Below, piece by piece: positions 48,301 to 60,750 of a stretch of DNA of 64,000 nt. The notes beneath the pieces are model-generated. The model ran no database searches. It worked only from the letters and a program-made list of their open reading frames with translations, and was not told where the DNA came from. The translations under genes were made by a program, and so were the position numbers. The DNA lies in NCBI GenBank assembly GCA_024036415.1, contig JAMWET010001257.1:302501-366500 (forward strand), in the 5' to 3' direction. Position 1 is the stretch's first letter, and the number at the start of each line of letters is the position of its first letter. The stretch is from Prochilodus magdalenae (lineage: Eukaryota; Chordata; Actinopteri; Characiformes; Prochilodontidae).

Positions 48301-51300
48301 GATTTAAGGCTGTTCCCTGCAGACGAAAGATTCTAAACCTTAAGGCTCACATAAAGGCCCACAGGAAATCACAACACCATTTTGCTCAAAAATATATTCC
48401 GTTGCTGTCCAAAGAAAAACATGTCTCAATTGTGGTTGATTTTACATGTACGCCTCATTTGATCACATGAGCTGCTGTTGACAAGGTGTGTGAATCTCAT
48501 GAAGAAGGGACAAGAAATGGCCCACAGCCGCTGGGAAAGACGTCTGGTTCCACTGACTTCCATTCAAACTAAATGGAATTAAATGTTTTTGGCCTCTCCA
48601 GTTAAGTTGTCATTTTGGAGATACCTGTTTTTCTTTGGACAGCGATACACTGCCTTTGGTTGGGGCGCCTCCAACCCTCAATCGGTGGCATGTATCAGTG
48701 AACACAAATATCAATCAACAAATTAAGAAATCAGGCAGAACGGGGGAAAATGAACTAGGACACTTCTTCAACCTAATTTTTGATGTCAGTTTCTCTCAAG
48801 TGGAACCAAAATGGTCTTTTGTTTTCAGAGACAAGGGGCAAAAATTCCTTACTGCAGGACTTTGAACATTAAACAGCCTATTTTATGGAAAAACGAATTT
48901 CTCACTTTAAAAAAAAAAATACGAAGGAGGAGTCTGAAGTAATATGTAAACATCATCTCAGCCTTCGCCTTCACCCTCCAGTCCATACACGAATACCTTT
49001 TACCCGACAATCGCGCCTTATTTTTCCACTGCGAGTCACACACTGACGTTTCACAGCTTCTATTCAGAACGGAGCCAAACGGAGCCCCAGAGTAAAGACC
49101 AGAGCAGAGCCGCTACAGCGAGGCAGACAGGTCATGCTACTAGTGAATCTTTCTCTCTCTCCTCTTCAAAGAGACAAAATCCAAATATTACAACAAAGTA
49201 AAAAAGTCCCGGCTAGCGTGGAATGAGGTGCTCTGTCACCAGATTAGGGCCACGCCTCGTCCAAACGTAGGCCATCATCAGCCGTATCTCTTGATCTGAA
49301 GTGGAAGTGGACCAGATCTGTTTTGGGACAGGTGGACAAATCCTTCGGTGTACATATGTGGGCCACCTTTGACCCTCAGCTGATTGAGAGTACCCACACC
49401 TGCTTGCTATTTGGGATTTAGCCCATTTCATTTATGCAGTGGTGAAAAAGTGGAAAATGAATGAAACCCTAAAAAACTGTGTTCAGTATTCGGCCTTTGT
49501 TTCATTTTGTTTGGTTTTTCATTTCGGTGCATCCCGAGTATTTATCATGTGTTCAGTGCCTCACGCTCACAATCCAGTAACATCTGTCTGTCCATTAGTT
49601 CTGTCTGTTCACCTATCTATTTAAAGGACTCCACACTTTTAACCCACCTCTGGAGAGAGCAGGTTCCCCTGCCGCAGTTTGTCGTCCAGCTCCACTCGCT
49701 GTTTAAGGAGTTGGTCTTTCTCCTGCCGCAGGTTAGAGATCTCCTGTCGGATCTGCTGTGAGTCCTGTGCGCTGCTGCTGCGCAGCAGGCCGTTCCGCTC
49801 ACTCAGCTCCCTCTCCAGAGATTCAATACGACTCGTCAGCGTCAACAGGTCTTTACTCAGAGCCTGCCAAGGAACATGAGCGCATTGGACAATGAGATGC
49901 CATCCCTGAACATGGCATGTATCTGTCTTTGACATGTCTACACCAAGATTTGCAGAGCATTCTGCTTTACTGACTTTCCATCACTCAGAATAGTAATATT
50001 CAGAAAAGCAATAAGCCCCTTTGCTAACTGAAATTTAACTGAACACAGTGACATTCAAACATTGGAATGTGACTCAGACCTGGCTAGAGCGGAGTCGCTT
50101 CGTCTCCAAGCCGCTGCGCTCCAGCAGCAGCGCTTCCTTTTTGGCCAGGATCTCCTCTCTCTTGGTTAGCTCCCCTTCCAGGTCCTCCAGACTTCTCCTC
50201 TGCTCCAGAACCTTCTCCATCTCCTCGTCCAACCAGCGTTTCTGCTCCTCGATCTTCTGCTCAGGACGCAAAAGACAACACTGATAAAAGCAGACTGCAG
50301 TAGTCTGAATTCTGAATAACAGCATTGGTCAAACTTCTGCTACACCAACATGGTGCCGGGGCCAAGATCTTGAACCGTTCCTTATTTTTCACTCCCGGGA
50401 AAATCCTGTTAACTCTCTGGTCTGGAACTGTGGAACTCATGACATAAGCGGCAAAAGGGGCGGGAAGCTGCACGATGCACTGCACTGAGCTGAACTCGGG
50501 AACAATCATGGATGAGCGCATTCAACTGGTGGTGTCCATCTCCTAAATTCTTCTAGAATCTGAAACTTTGAAAATACTTGTCGTTTAGCAGGAGATCTGA
50601 AATATGGGGAACACTATAGGTAGCTAGGAACCTTAACACGCTGTTTTTTTAAACAGTCCACCTTCATAACGGACAGGGGAAACACGTATGAGTCCCCTAT
50701 ATATAATCGCTGTCTATGACGGTCCCTCTGGGCTGAGCACAGATGCTGAAAGAGCTGGTGAAGAAGCTGCAGGTGGAGAACATGTTCCACCATGTTGTTT
50801 TTTATGCTCTGCTCGCCGACTTCTGCTTACGGACTAAAGACTGCCCACCTCCAGATAGGTAATCACTCGGCTCCCAAACCAATGGAAAAGGGCCCTGTTC
50901 TTAACGGGTTCAGTAGAGCCTGGGAACCGGCACGGGCATGAGCACCGGCAAGAGGTATGTGAAAAATGCACATGGATGAAACATGATGAAACACGTTCAT
51001 TACAAAGCGTGCAACATTCTTTATCAAACACAAGCTCAAATACCAGGCGCAAGAGTCAACACATGCTCCGCTGAAAACAAGATGCCCTATAACTACAAAC
51101 AGAAATCTACAAAATGTACAACTTCACAAGAAACCTGAAAACAGCAGCTGCTGAACTTGAATCGGATCAGGCTGCGATCAGGCCTGTACCTGCTGCTCCT
51201 CTAGGGAGACGACCGAGCCATTGCTGCCACTTCTCCTCTGCCTCTGGAAGGCAGCAATTTCCTCGGTTTTAATCCTCAGGATCTTCTGTTGCTGCTCGTT

Positions 51301-54300
51301 CTTTATCTCCAACTCCTGAACACAGACGAGGTTCCAAAAATGAACAAAAAAATAAATAAATTACTTTTCTGTTCTGTGTAAACGTGAAACGATCCATCAG
51401 TGCCAATTCATATGCACCAATTTTGAAACATCAGAACCAATTATAAGATTACAGATTTGCACCTTCTTGGGCCATTAAAGATGAGAGTAGAGATGAAGCT
51501 AGACTGCACATGGGCCATATCACTTCCTAACCAGTGCTGAATCTTTGTGGTCAGATGTACAGTCAACGGCATGTTCTCACCTTGACCCGGTACTTTCCCC
51601 GCTGCATCTCGCTCTCCAGTCGCCTTTTCTGTTGGCTCTCCTCTCGCAGGCGCCGATGGAGCTGATCCTGCTGCTGCCTTAGGCTTTGCACACTCCTCTC
51701 CAGTTCCTGCACGCGCCGCTCGCTCTGCACTGACAGCGAGGCCAGCTGAACGGTGTCCCGCTGTCTCTGTTTCAGCACCTGCAAGCAATGAGGCCAGGAT
51801 ATAGCTTCAAACTTAGGGCTACCAGCAAGTCTGTGTAAAGAAGGGACTTCAAACTACCTCAGATTTACCCAGGTTACATACAGGGGTTACCTATAAATCA
51901 GGCTGAGTATTTACATCCAATAAATGTTCTTCACCGTCAGACGCTGTGGCTGCTTACCCAACATTTATAAACCCAGACTAATGCTTATTCGAAGAGTGAA
52001 TCACACGTTTCCTCAGGATGCAACCCTACATCGATTTAAATAGCCAATGATCCAGCCATTTTCAGCATCTCAAACTTTGCAGCATGTGATTCGGTTCAAT
52101 ACTGGGGTCTGTAGATGAAGTGATGAATATGATGAATGGTATTGAGGAGCCAGAGCACGCCTCAAGTTCATCTTAATGATCCTGTTCAGCTTCGCAAGCG
52201 CTCCCTCTCAGTTAACGGGCGGTGGCAAACCCGACACCAGCATGTGCAACAAGCTGACCTGCACTTTGCTCTGCGCAGCTGCAATCTTCCTCCTGCACTC
52301 CTGGGCTTTAGAGCGGTCGGCGGCATCGCGGCTGCCCAGCACCTCCAGGTCCTGTAGCTGTTTCTGGGCCTCTGTGAGCTCAGCCCGTGCCTGCTCAGCC
52401 TCCTGCTCCAACTCCGCCACCTTCCGGCTATACTGTCTGTTCATGGCCTGAGCGTCTTTACCTGCAGGCAGGCCAATAAACCAAGAGACTATGAGGGACA
52501 ACATGTGCACTGATACACTCATTAATACTTACATCCCCAACTTTTACATACAACCACAACGGAGATACAGAACCAACATGGTGGTCTATGTGGAGAACTC
52601 CAGCGTTCCAGGCTGGGAAGGGGATGTCGGCACTCCCTTTCATTCCCTTCCCAAGGAACCCAACTGTCAGCGGTGCACGGTGAATGTTCATCTTTAAACC
52701 AGGCTGAAGTTGCTTCCTATTCACCAGCTCCTTAATCCAATGTTTAGTTCCACCTTAAATGCTGCAGCTTATACAGATGCCAGAACAGCATGTAACAGCA
52801 GCCCCATTTAAGGTGGAATGGAAAAATTCCAAAACAAGCTGGAGAACAGGAACTTTAATGTGGAGCAGCTCCCCTCAATGCGTGACCCTGAAGAGACTGA
52901 AGAGAGGAGCAGCTCCACCTTCATTAGCATCACAACCCCAACAGCAGCCTGTAAGTAGCAGCCATGCTGTGTGATTGTATCCGTGTTTGCCGGTTGGAGC
53001 AGATCATCCTAAACTGAGAGCTCCATAGTGAGGATCAACTTTAATCTACTGTGTGTTGATGTCCAGATGGAAAGCCAGTAGCTAGCATAGGTTACATTAG
53101 CTACTAGCATTAGCTCCAAGTAACTAGCATAGCTAACTAAATAATATGAGGGAGGAGCTTATTTACACAGGGGCTCATTTTATTTAGTCCATTTCCACAT
53201 GGTGCTTCTGTGTGATCACCATGGGCAGCGTCTCACTGTAAACCAGCCAATCAGAGCAGAGCTCATCTGATTATTCATAAGGAGGAACAGCTCATTTTAA
53301 AGGGGAAACAGCTCATTTTATTCTAGGACCAGATCATAGGTTGGAAACGGGCACAGTGTAGAACCGCATCTGGACATTTTCTGCCCCAAATGAAGTCACA
53401 TACCTTCAATGTAGAACATCAAAGAACAATTTAAATACTGAAAAAAGTGTTATATGGCACCTTTAAAACACACAGAGACCCTTCGCGTCATTACAGTCAT
53501 CATCAACATTACCTGTTTTGACCAGCTCCTTGATGAGCTCCTCCTTCATGCGTATAGTGATGGAAAGCTCCCTGATCTTCTGCTGGGCCAAGAACAAGCC
53601 CCTTTCTGAGCCCAGCTCCAACACACAGCCTCTCAGACTCTCCAGCACTGAGCTCTCCCCTATGCTGCTGTTAGCTATTCAAGGCACAGAGCACACCGAA
53701 CAGATGGGTGAGGAGATACATCATACACTTTCACCCGAAAACGGCTGGTGTTGCCAGCAAACGATGAAAACGACCACTGCACAAAACTGAGCATGCTACT
53801 GCATTAACATAAAAACAGCTCTAGAGGACTGCTGCTTAATCCTAATGAGCACAAAGACACACAGAAAATACAGATTAAAACACAGGCTGATTTTTAAAGG
53901 AACAATAAAAAAGTCACACTTTAACATTTCGTTGGCGCGCCTTTAGCTTTGATCACGGCGGCACGCACTCGCTGTGGCATCGTTTCCACAAGCTTCTGCA
54001 ATGTCACAACATTTGTTTGTCCAAAGCTGCATTAACTTTACCCCCCAAAATCTCGTACTGATAATGAGAGATTTGGACCACTGCACAGAGTCTTCTCCAG
54101 CACATCCCAAAGACTCTCAATCGGGTTCAGGTCTGGACTCCGTGGTGGCCAATCCATGATCTCTAATGCTCCCTGAACCGCTCGCTCACAATCTGAGCCC
54201 GATGGATCCTGGCATCCTGGAATAGGGCCGTGCCACCGGGGAAGAAGAAATCCATTGATGGAGTAACCAGGTGGTCCAGGATGTTCAGGTGGTCAGCTGA

Positions 54301-57300
54301 CCTCATTCTTTGGGCACATGACGCTGCTGATCCTGGACCTGACCAACTACAACCACCCCAGATCATAGCACTGCCCCCACAGGCTTGTATGAGAGGCACT
54401 AGGCATGATGGGTACTTCAGCTGCTGCTTGTCTTACCCTGATGCCCCATCGCTCTGGAGCAGGGTAAATCTGGACTCATCAGACCACATGACCTTCCATC
54501 GCTCCAGAGTCCATTCTTTACGCTCCCCAGCAGACTGAAGTCGTGTTAGCTGGTTAGCCTCACTGACGAGTGGTCTTCTTTAGGCTGCACAGCTGTTTAG
54601 TTCCGATTCCTGGACTTCCCTTCACTCTGTGCGTGTGGAGATGCTCTTCCTCTCACTGTTAAACACCTCCCTGAGTTCTCCTGCTGTTCCTCCATCATCT
54701 GATTCACCACATGGTTAAGAGATCGCCCATCACCATCACTCAGGATTTACTCCCACCACATTCCTTCCTGGAAGATGAGGTTCCCCCAGCGTCCCTCCGC
54801 TGTTTAACGCTAGGACAGGTCTAAACCCGAGTTTAGTAGCTTCAGCATCTCCTTAGATGTGTTCTCTGCTTGATGATAATATTTTGACCCTTCTGAAACA
54901 GATGAACATCTCTTCCACCACCTCAGGACGCGTCTTCCCACATGGTTGTTTAACAGATGAGAAGGTACTCACTGCATCAGTCAAGGTTAAATAACTGGTT
55001 GCCAGCTGAAACATAATCACCCCTACAGTAATTATCCAGTTATCCTATTGGCTTAGTTCAATCCACGTGGTGACGTTTTTTTATTTTTGGCCTGGCAGTG
55101 TATTAACTTCACTAAACACGCTAAGTTACTGGCTTCTCTGCAAACACTGCTACAGCCAGCATGCTCTCTTCTGAGATTTCCATTCCAGATCAGAAATTCT
55201 GTTTGTGTTTTAGCCTGTGATCCCGCCTACTGTCCATTTTCCCAACCCCGGGTTGCCAGATATGAGAAAAACTGGCAGGCAAGCCCTGTGTGCCGAAGCC
55301 ATATAAGCAAGCAAATGAACTGGATCAATAGACCTATCGTTAGATTGTACACAACCTACAAAGCCTTGGCATCTCTCTGTAAAGCTCCATGACCAGAGAC
55401 GTGGTAAAACACCAGGAAATACTGCCACACTGAAAGATGAAGACAGCTTACAGTCCAGGAGGACATGGCAAGTTGGCTAAGTGTCTCCTCAATCAAGTCA
55501 TTTCTTAATTTCAACACTACTAGTATTACATATCGCTCCTTTAATATATTAACTGTGTAGTGTAAATAACTTCAGTGTTAAACTCACAAGTACGTCTGTT
55601 GCTGAGTAATACAGGAGGGTGGCTTGCTCCCAGCACCTGAGACAGAGGGACTCTAGCTCGTCCGGGTGATGCCTGAAAAGGTGAGTCCTTCTTTGACCAT
55701 GTAGTATTCATACATCTGTGAAAGACCAACAAGAAGACAAAATTATCAGTGAAAATATTAATCCTAAATAAGCTACTAATGCATATTCGGTGATAGACTA
55801 GCAGCCTGTCCAGGGTGCTTCCCGCCTTCCACCCAATGAGAGGTAGGACAGGCCTCAGCAACCAGCAGGACTCAGAGGCACAAGCGGTGTAGAGGAGTAA
55901 AACGATATCAGAGAATTAAATAAGAATGTCTATTCTAATTTAATACTGAATAAGGAGCACTGTGGTATATGATTTGGTGTCTCCCACATCCATGCTGGGC
56001 TAGATTCATTTCTACAGTACGTGCTCGTATGTACGGAAGCAGCAGACTGAAGATCACCATCCGTACTTGCGTTTGTCTTTGCTCCCTCTGGTGGGAGTCT
56101 CCTCTGGTCCTCCGCAGGACTCCTTGTCCTCTTGTCCACACTCCCACTGAACCTGCTCTGAAAAGGAGTAGCCGTCTATGGAAGCAACTAAGCCAGCCTA
56201 AAAACAAACAGATAATACGAAGAACATGTCAATTTAGAGGAATAAATAAGAAACACTATAAGGGCATAAACCTTTAAGGATACTGTAAATATTTCAGCCT
56301 TTATAGGTCAAACAATGTTTAATACGACATACTGCTCATGGCTGCAACATCTGCGATATACACCCACTCCATTATGTACACCTTTTAATCTACTGACCAT
56401 ACAAGACACTCTGTAGGTGAACAGGTCCAGACTTTAGTCCATCTGTTTCTCTGTGTACTGTATTACCCTGTTCTTCAATGGTCAGGACCCCCACAGGACC
56501 ACCACAGAGCAGGTATGATGTGGGTGGTGGATCATTCTCAGCACTGCAGTGACACTGACGTGGTGGTGGTGTGTTAGTGTGGGTGGTGCTGGTGTGAGTG
56601 GATCAGACACAGCAGTGCTGCTGGAGTGTTTAGACACTGTGTCCACTCACTGTCCACTCTATTAGACACTCCTACCTTGCTGCTCCACCTTGTAGATGTA
56701 CAGTCAGAGACGATAGCTCATCTGCTGCTGCACAGTGCAGTGTTCGTCATCCTCTGGTCCTTCATCACAGGACAGCGTCCTGTGGGCTGGTTGGTGGATG
56801 ATTCTCAGTCCAGCGGTGACACTGAGGTGTCCAGCAGCACTGCTGTGTCTGATCCACTCAAACCAGCACCACACACACTAACACACCACCACCACCACCA
56901 CGTCAGTGTCACTGCAGTGCTGAGAATGATCCACCACCCACATACTACCTGCTCTGTGGGGGTCCTGTGGGGGTCCTGACCATTGAAGAACAGGGTAATA
57001 CAGTACACAGAGAAACTGATGAACTAGTCTGGACGGGTACACCTACAGAGCGTCCTATACGGTCAGTGAAGATGATAGCAGTGGCAGATGGGTGTATACA
57101 CTGAGTTAATTTTTGTTGAATGCCTGTGCACTATGCATCTTATAAAAGAGAAATCATCTACCTGTCGTGACGGACTTCCCCCAGTGTCACCATTGTAAAG
57201 GTGCATTAAACGGCCCGGGCTAAGTACTGCTTGTTGTACCGAGTTGATGGGTGCAGTGTGAGGTCTTTGTTTCAGATGAAGCAGGCCCATCCCGCCCGGC

Positions 57301-60300
57301 TGAGCCAGGAGACTGTGTAACTCAGTGATGAGATCCTGCTGCTCCTGGAGCTTGTCACTCTAAAAGGGAGACCAAAGCTATGAGGCAATAGTCAACTTGT
57401 AATTAGAGTACAGTCTCAGACAGCCGGCTTAGTGTTCTCTCACCTGCTGTTTGTACTGTTCCATTGCATCTTCCAGGGCAGCAAGGAAGTCTGTGTTTTC
57501 CTGCTCTAGCTGTTGGATTTGGGCTTGTAGGTGGGAAATGTAGTCCTCCTTCTCCCTGCTCCACTCGTCTTTCACATAATTTTGTTCCTAGACAACAGAG
57601 ACACCAGAGAAATGGCAAAATAAGGTGTAGTATAAGAGAATCTTTACACTATACTGCTGCTAATGGGAATTTCTGACCATTCTTCCAGAAGAACATTTGT
57701 GAGGTCAGACACGAGAAGGCCTGGCTCTCAGTCTCCGCTCTAATTCATCCCAAAGGGGTTTGGGTTGAGGTGCAGGCCAGTCCAGTTCCTCCACACCAGA
57801 CTCGCTCATCCATGTCTTTATGGAGCTTGCTCTGTGCACTGGTGTGCAGTCATGTTGGAACAGGAAGGGCCGTCCTCAAACTGTCCCCACAAAGTTGGGA
57901 GCATGGAATGGTCCAGAGTCTCTTGGTCTGCTGAAGCATTAAGAGTTCCTCTCACTGGAACTATGAGGTGGAGCCCAACTCCTGAACACCACCTCAACAC
58001 CATAATCCCCCCTCCACCAAACTTTACACTCGGCACAGTGCAGTCAGACAAGTACAGTTCTCCTGGTACCACCGAACCCAGACTCGGACTGCCAGACATC
58101 GGTTACCAGACGGAGAAGCGTGATTGGTCACTCCAGAGAACACGCCACCACTGCTCTAGAGTCCAGGGGCGGAGCTTTACACCACTGCGTTCCATGCTCT
58201 GCACTGCGCTTGGTGATGTAAGGCTGGGATGCAGCTGCTCGCCATGGAAACCCACTCCATGAAGCTCTACACACTGTTCCTGAGCTGATCTGAAGGACAC
58301 ATGAAGTTTGGAGGTCTGTAGTGATGGACTCTGTAGAAAGTCAGTGACCTCTGTGACCTATGACCCTCAGCATCCGCTGACCCCGCTCTGTCATTGTATG
58401 TGATCTAACACTTCGTGGCTGAGCTGCTGTCGTTCCCTATCACTCCCACGGTGTTCTAATCCCACTGACAGTGGACTGTGGAATATTTAGTAGGAGGGAA
58501 TTTCACCACTGGACTTGTAGCACAGGTGGATCCTATCACGGTACCATGCTGGAGTTCACTGAGCTCCTGAGAGCGACCCATTCTCTCACTAACGTCTGTA
58601 GGAGCAGTCTGCATGTCTAGGTGCTTGGTTTATACACCTGTGGCCATGGAAGTGACTGGAACACCTGAATTCAATGATTGGATGGGGGAGTGAATACTTC
58701 TGGCGATATAGTGTAGGTTTTTCCTGTGAACTTTTTATAAACACTAGAATAATCCCAGTTCTTAAGGAACATCTTACTGACTTTGTGTTGTTATATTACT
58801 ATATTATATTTTGTACCCAATTTTCTTTCCCATTTCCATAATATTTCCAAGAAAAGAATATTTAACGTCTTTATTTAACAGTGGTTATAAATATTCAGGC
58901 GAGGTGGCAAGGGGTCTCATTATCAGTGCAGTTTGTTATGCTGAATTGGCAGCTACAGCGAGTTAACAGCCTTTGTGACCAGGTCCTACTGGAACGGGAT
59001 TAGTTTTACATGGGGAGGTGGGGTTACGGTATTATTACCGGAGTTTCTCAGCGATTTTAGTCCCAAACACATTAACCAGATTTTACTGACTGTGTGATCC
59101 TGTGTCAGTTAAGACTCGGGCGCCTTTTACCCTCTGAGGCTCTGAGGTTATGCTAATCCCATGCAAATTTATATGTGTGTGAATATTCCGTTATTTACTA
59201 CGGAAAAAGAGTTTTCCAGGGCTTTTCTTAAGTACCCGAAAGGCAACAGGGTGGCATTTAGTTTCGTCTTGCATGGCACAGATACCTCGGGTCATGGAAG
59301 TCAGGGGCATACCTCTCCAAGTATGGTCTCGCAGACAGAAATGGTCATGTACCATTAATCCACCCGTTTTTGAAAGCCACGTTTGTCCCAGACTGAAATC
59401 AGGCTCAGTTTTAGCACTGGTCCAGCTGTGTGTGTTCTTCCCTTAGGGCAGACAGCATGTTCGACTGTTGTGGGAGGTCATGAGGAGGTCATATGTGGAG
59501 GTCATATGTTAGAGCAGAGCATAAATCGGCTTATTCCTATTTACGTCGAGTTGCCAGACAAAGAAAGAGACAAACAGGTGATGCCTAAAACACTTGGAGT
59601 TGGAAATGTAGATGGGCTGTAACGCTAGCTAAAGTGGAGAACCAGTGGTTTAAAACTGATTCCAAGTTTTTTAGATGTCTCCTGTTCGTCTTTTTCTTCC
59701 GTCTGCTCTTTTAAAAACTCTAATCTTCAACAGGAAAACAAAAGCATGCCAGCTGGATAAACACGCGCCAGAAAATGAACAAAGCCTGCTTTAGCATCAT
59801 CACCATCCCAAACTCCACTCGCTCTACCACCGTGAAACAGAAGGTCTGCAAAAAGAACTTCCTGTGTGTCAGACCTACCCTCTCCGACCTACCCTCCCCA
59901 ATGGTACTGGTAAAATTGTCTTTGCTTTTGTAATTTTATTTTCTTTAATGTCTTTGTTTCAACCTGATCCAAAATTACTTCCAACTTTACATACTAAAAG
60001 GTCATTTCATTTTCTAGTGGCACCTTAAACGGTGCAGCAGTTGTTCATATAACACATATAACACTAGAATCGTGCCGGAATGAAATTGCTGCACCATTTA
60101 AGGTGGAACAGGAAAATGTGATGTGAAATTGGGAAATAAGAAGAGATCTGGGTAGAGGTGACTGCTGGAACAGCAGGCTGACGTGTACCGAGAGGCTGGT
60201 GGATGCTCACGTTTTCACTGAATAATTTAACATGGCGTCTCATCATCATACTGATAAATCTTGGCCTGGAAGCCACATGTGCTAACAACAGCTAGGTTTA

Positions 60301-60701
60301 CTGTAAAGTATCCAACAATGGCTTTAGCACCGATTTGTGTCGACATCTCAATGGTCTCTGTGTTTAATGAAAACAGAGAATTTGGTTATTAAAGGTGACA
60401 CCATAGCTGCTTCCCTGTTTGTCTGTCATGGCGCTCTACCTGCGGCATGTGTGTTTGTGTGAACGTGAGCCTCACTTTATAAGAGTCCATTACAAGAAAA
60501 ATTTTAGGTTTCTTTGCATATATTGATAAAAAAAATTGCCTGTATTTGGTACTAAAACTGGTATTAAAGGTAAATATTTTTAATTATTATTAAAATATTA
60601 TTAATGTAATCTTTATTATTTAATTAAATTTAATTAAATTACTGAATTCTAACAATTTAATATTTTCTATAGTACTATGTACTGAAAACAACTGTACTCA
60701 T

Positions 60702-60750
<49 letters not shown>

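Noticed and set aside
57818..58300. Possible extra kif7 exons on the same strand
   Set aside because: The frames match Tc1 transposase ([11 protein letters not shown]), not kinesin, and the flanking exons join in phase without them.
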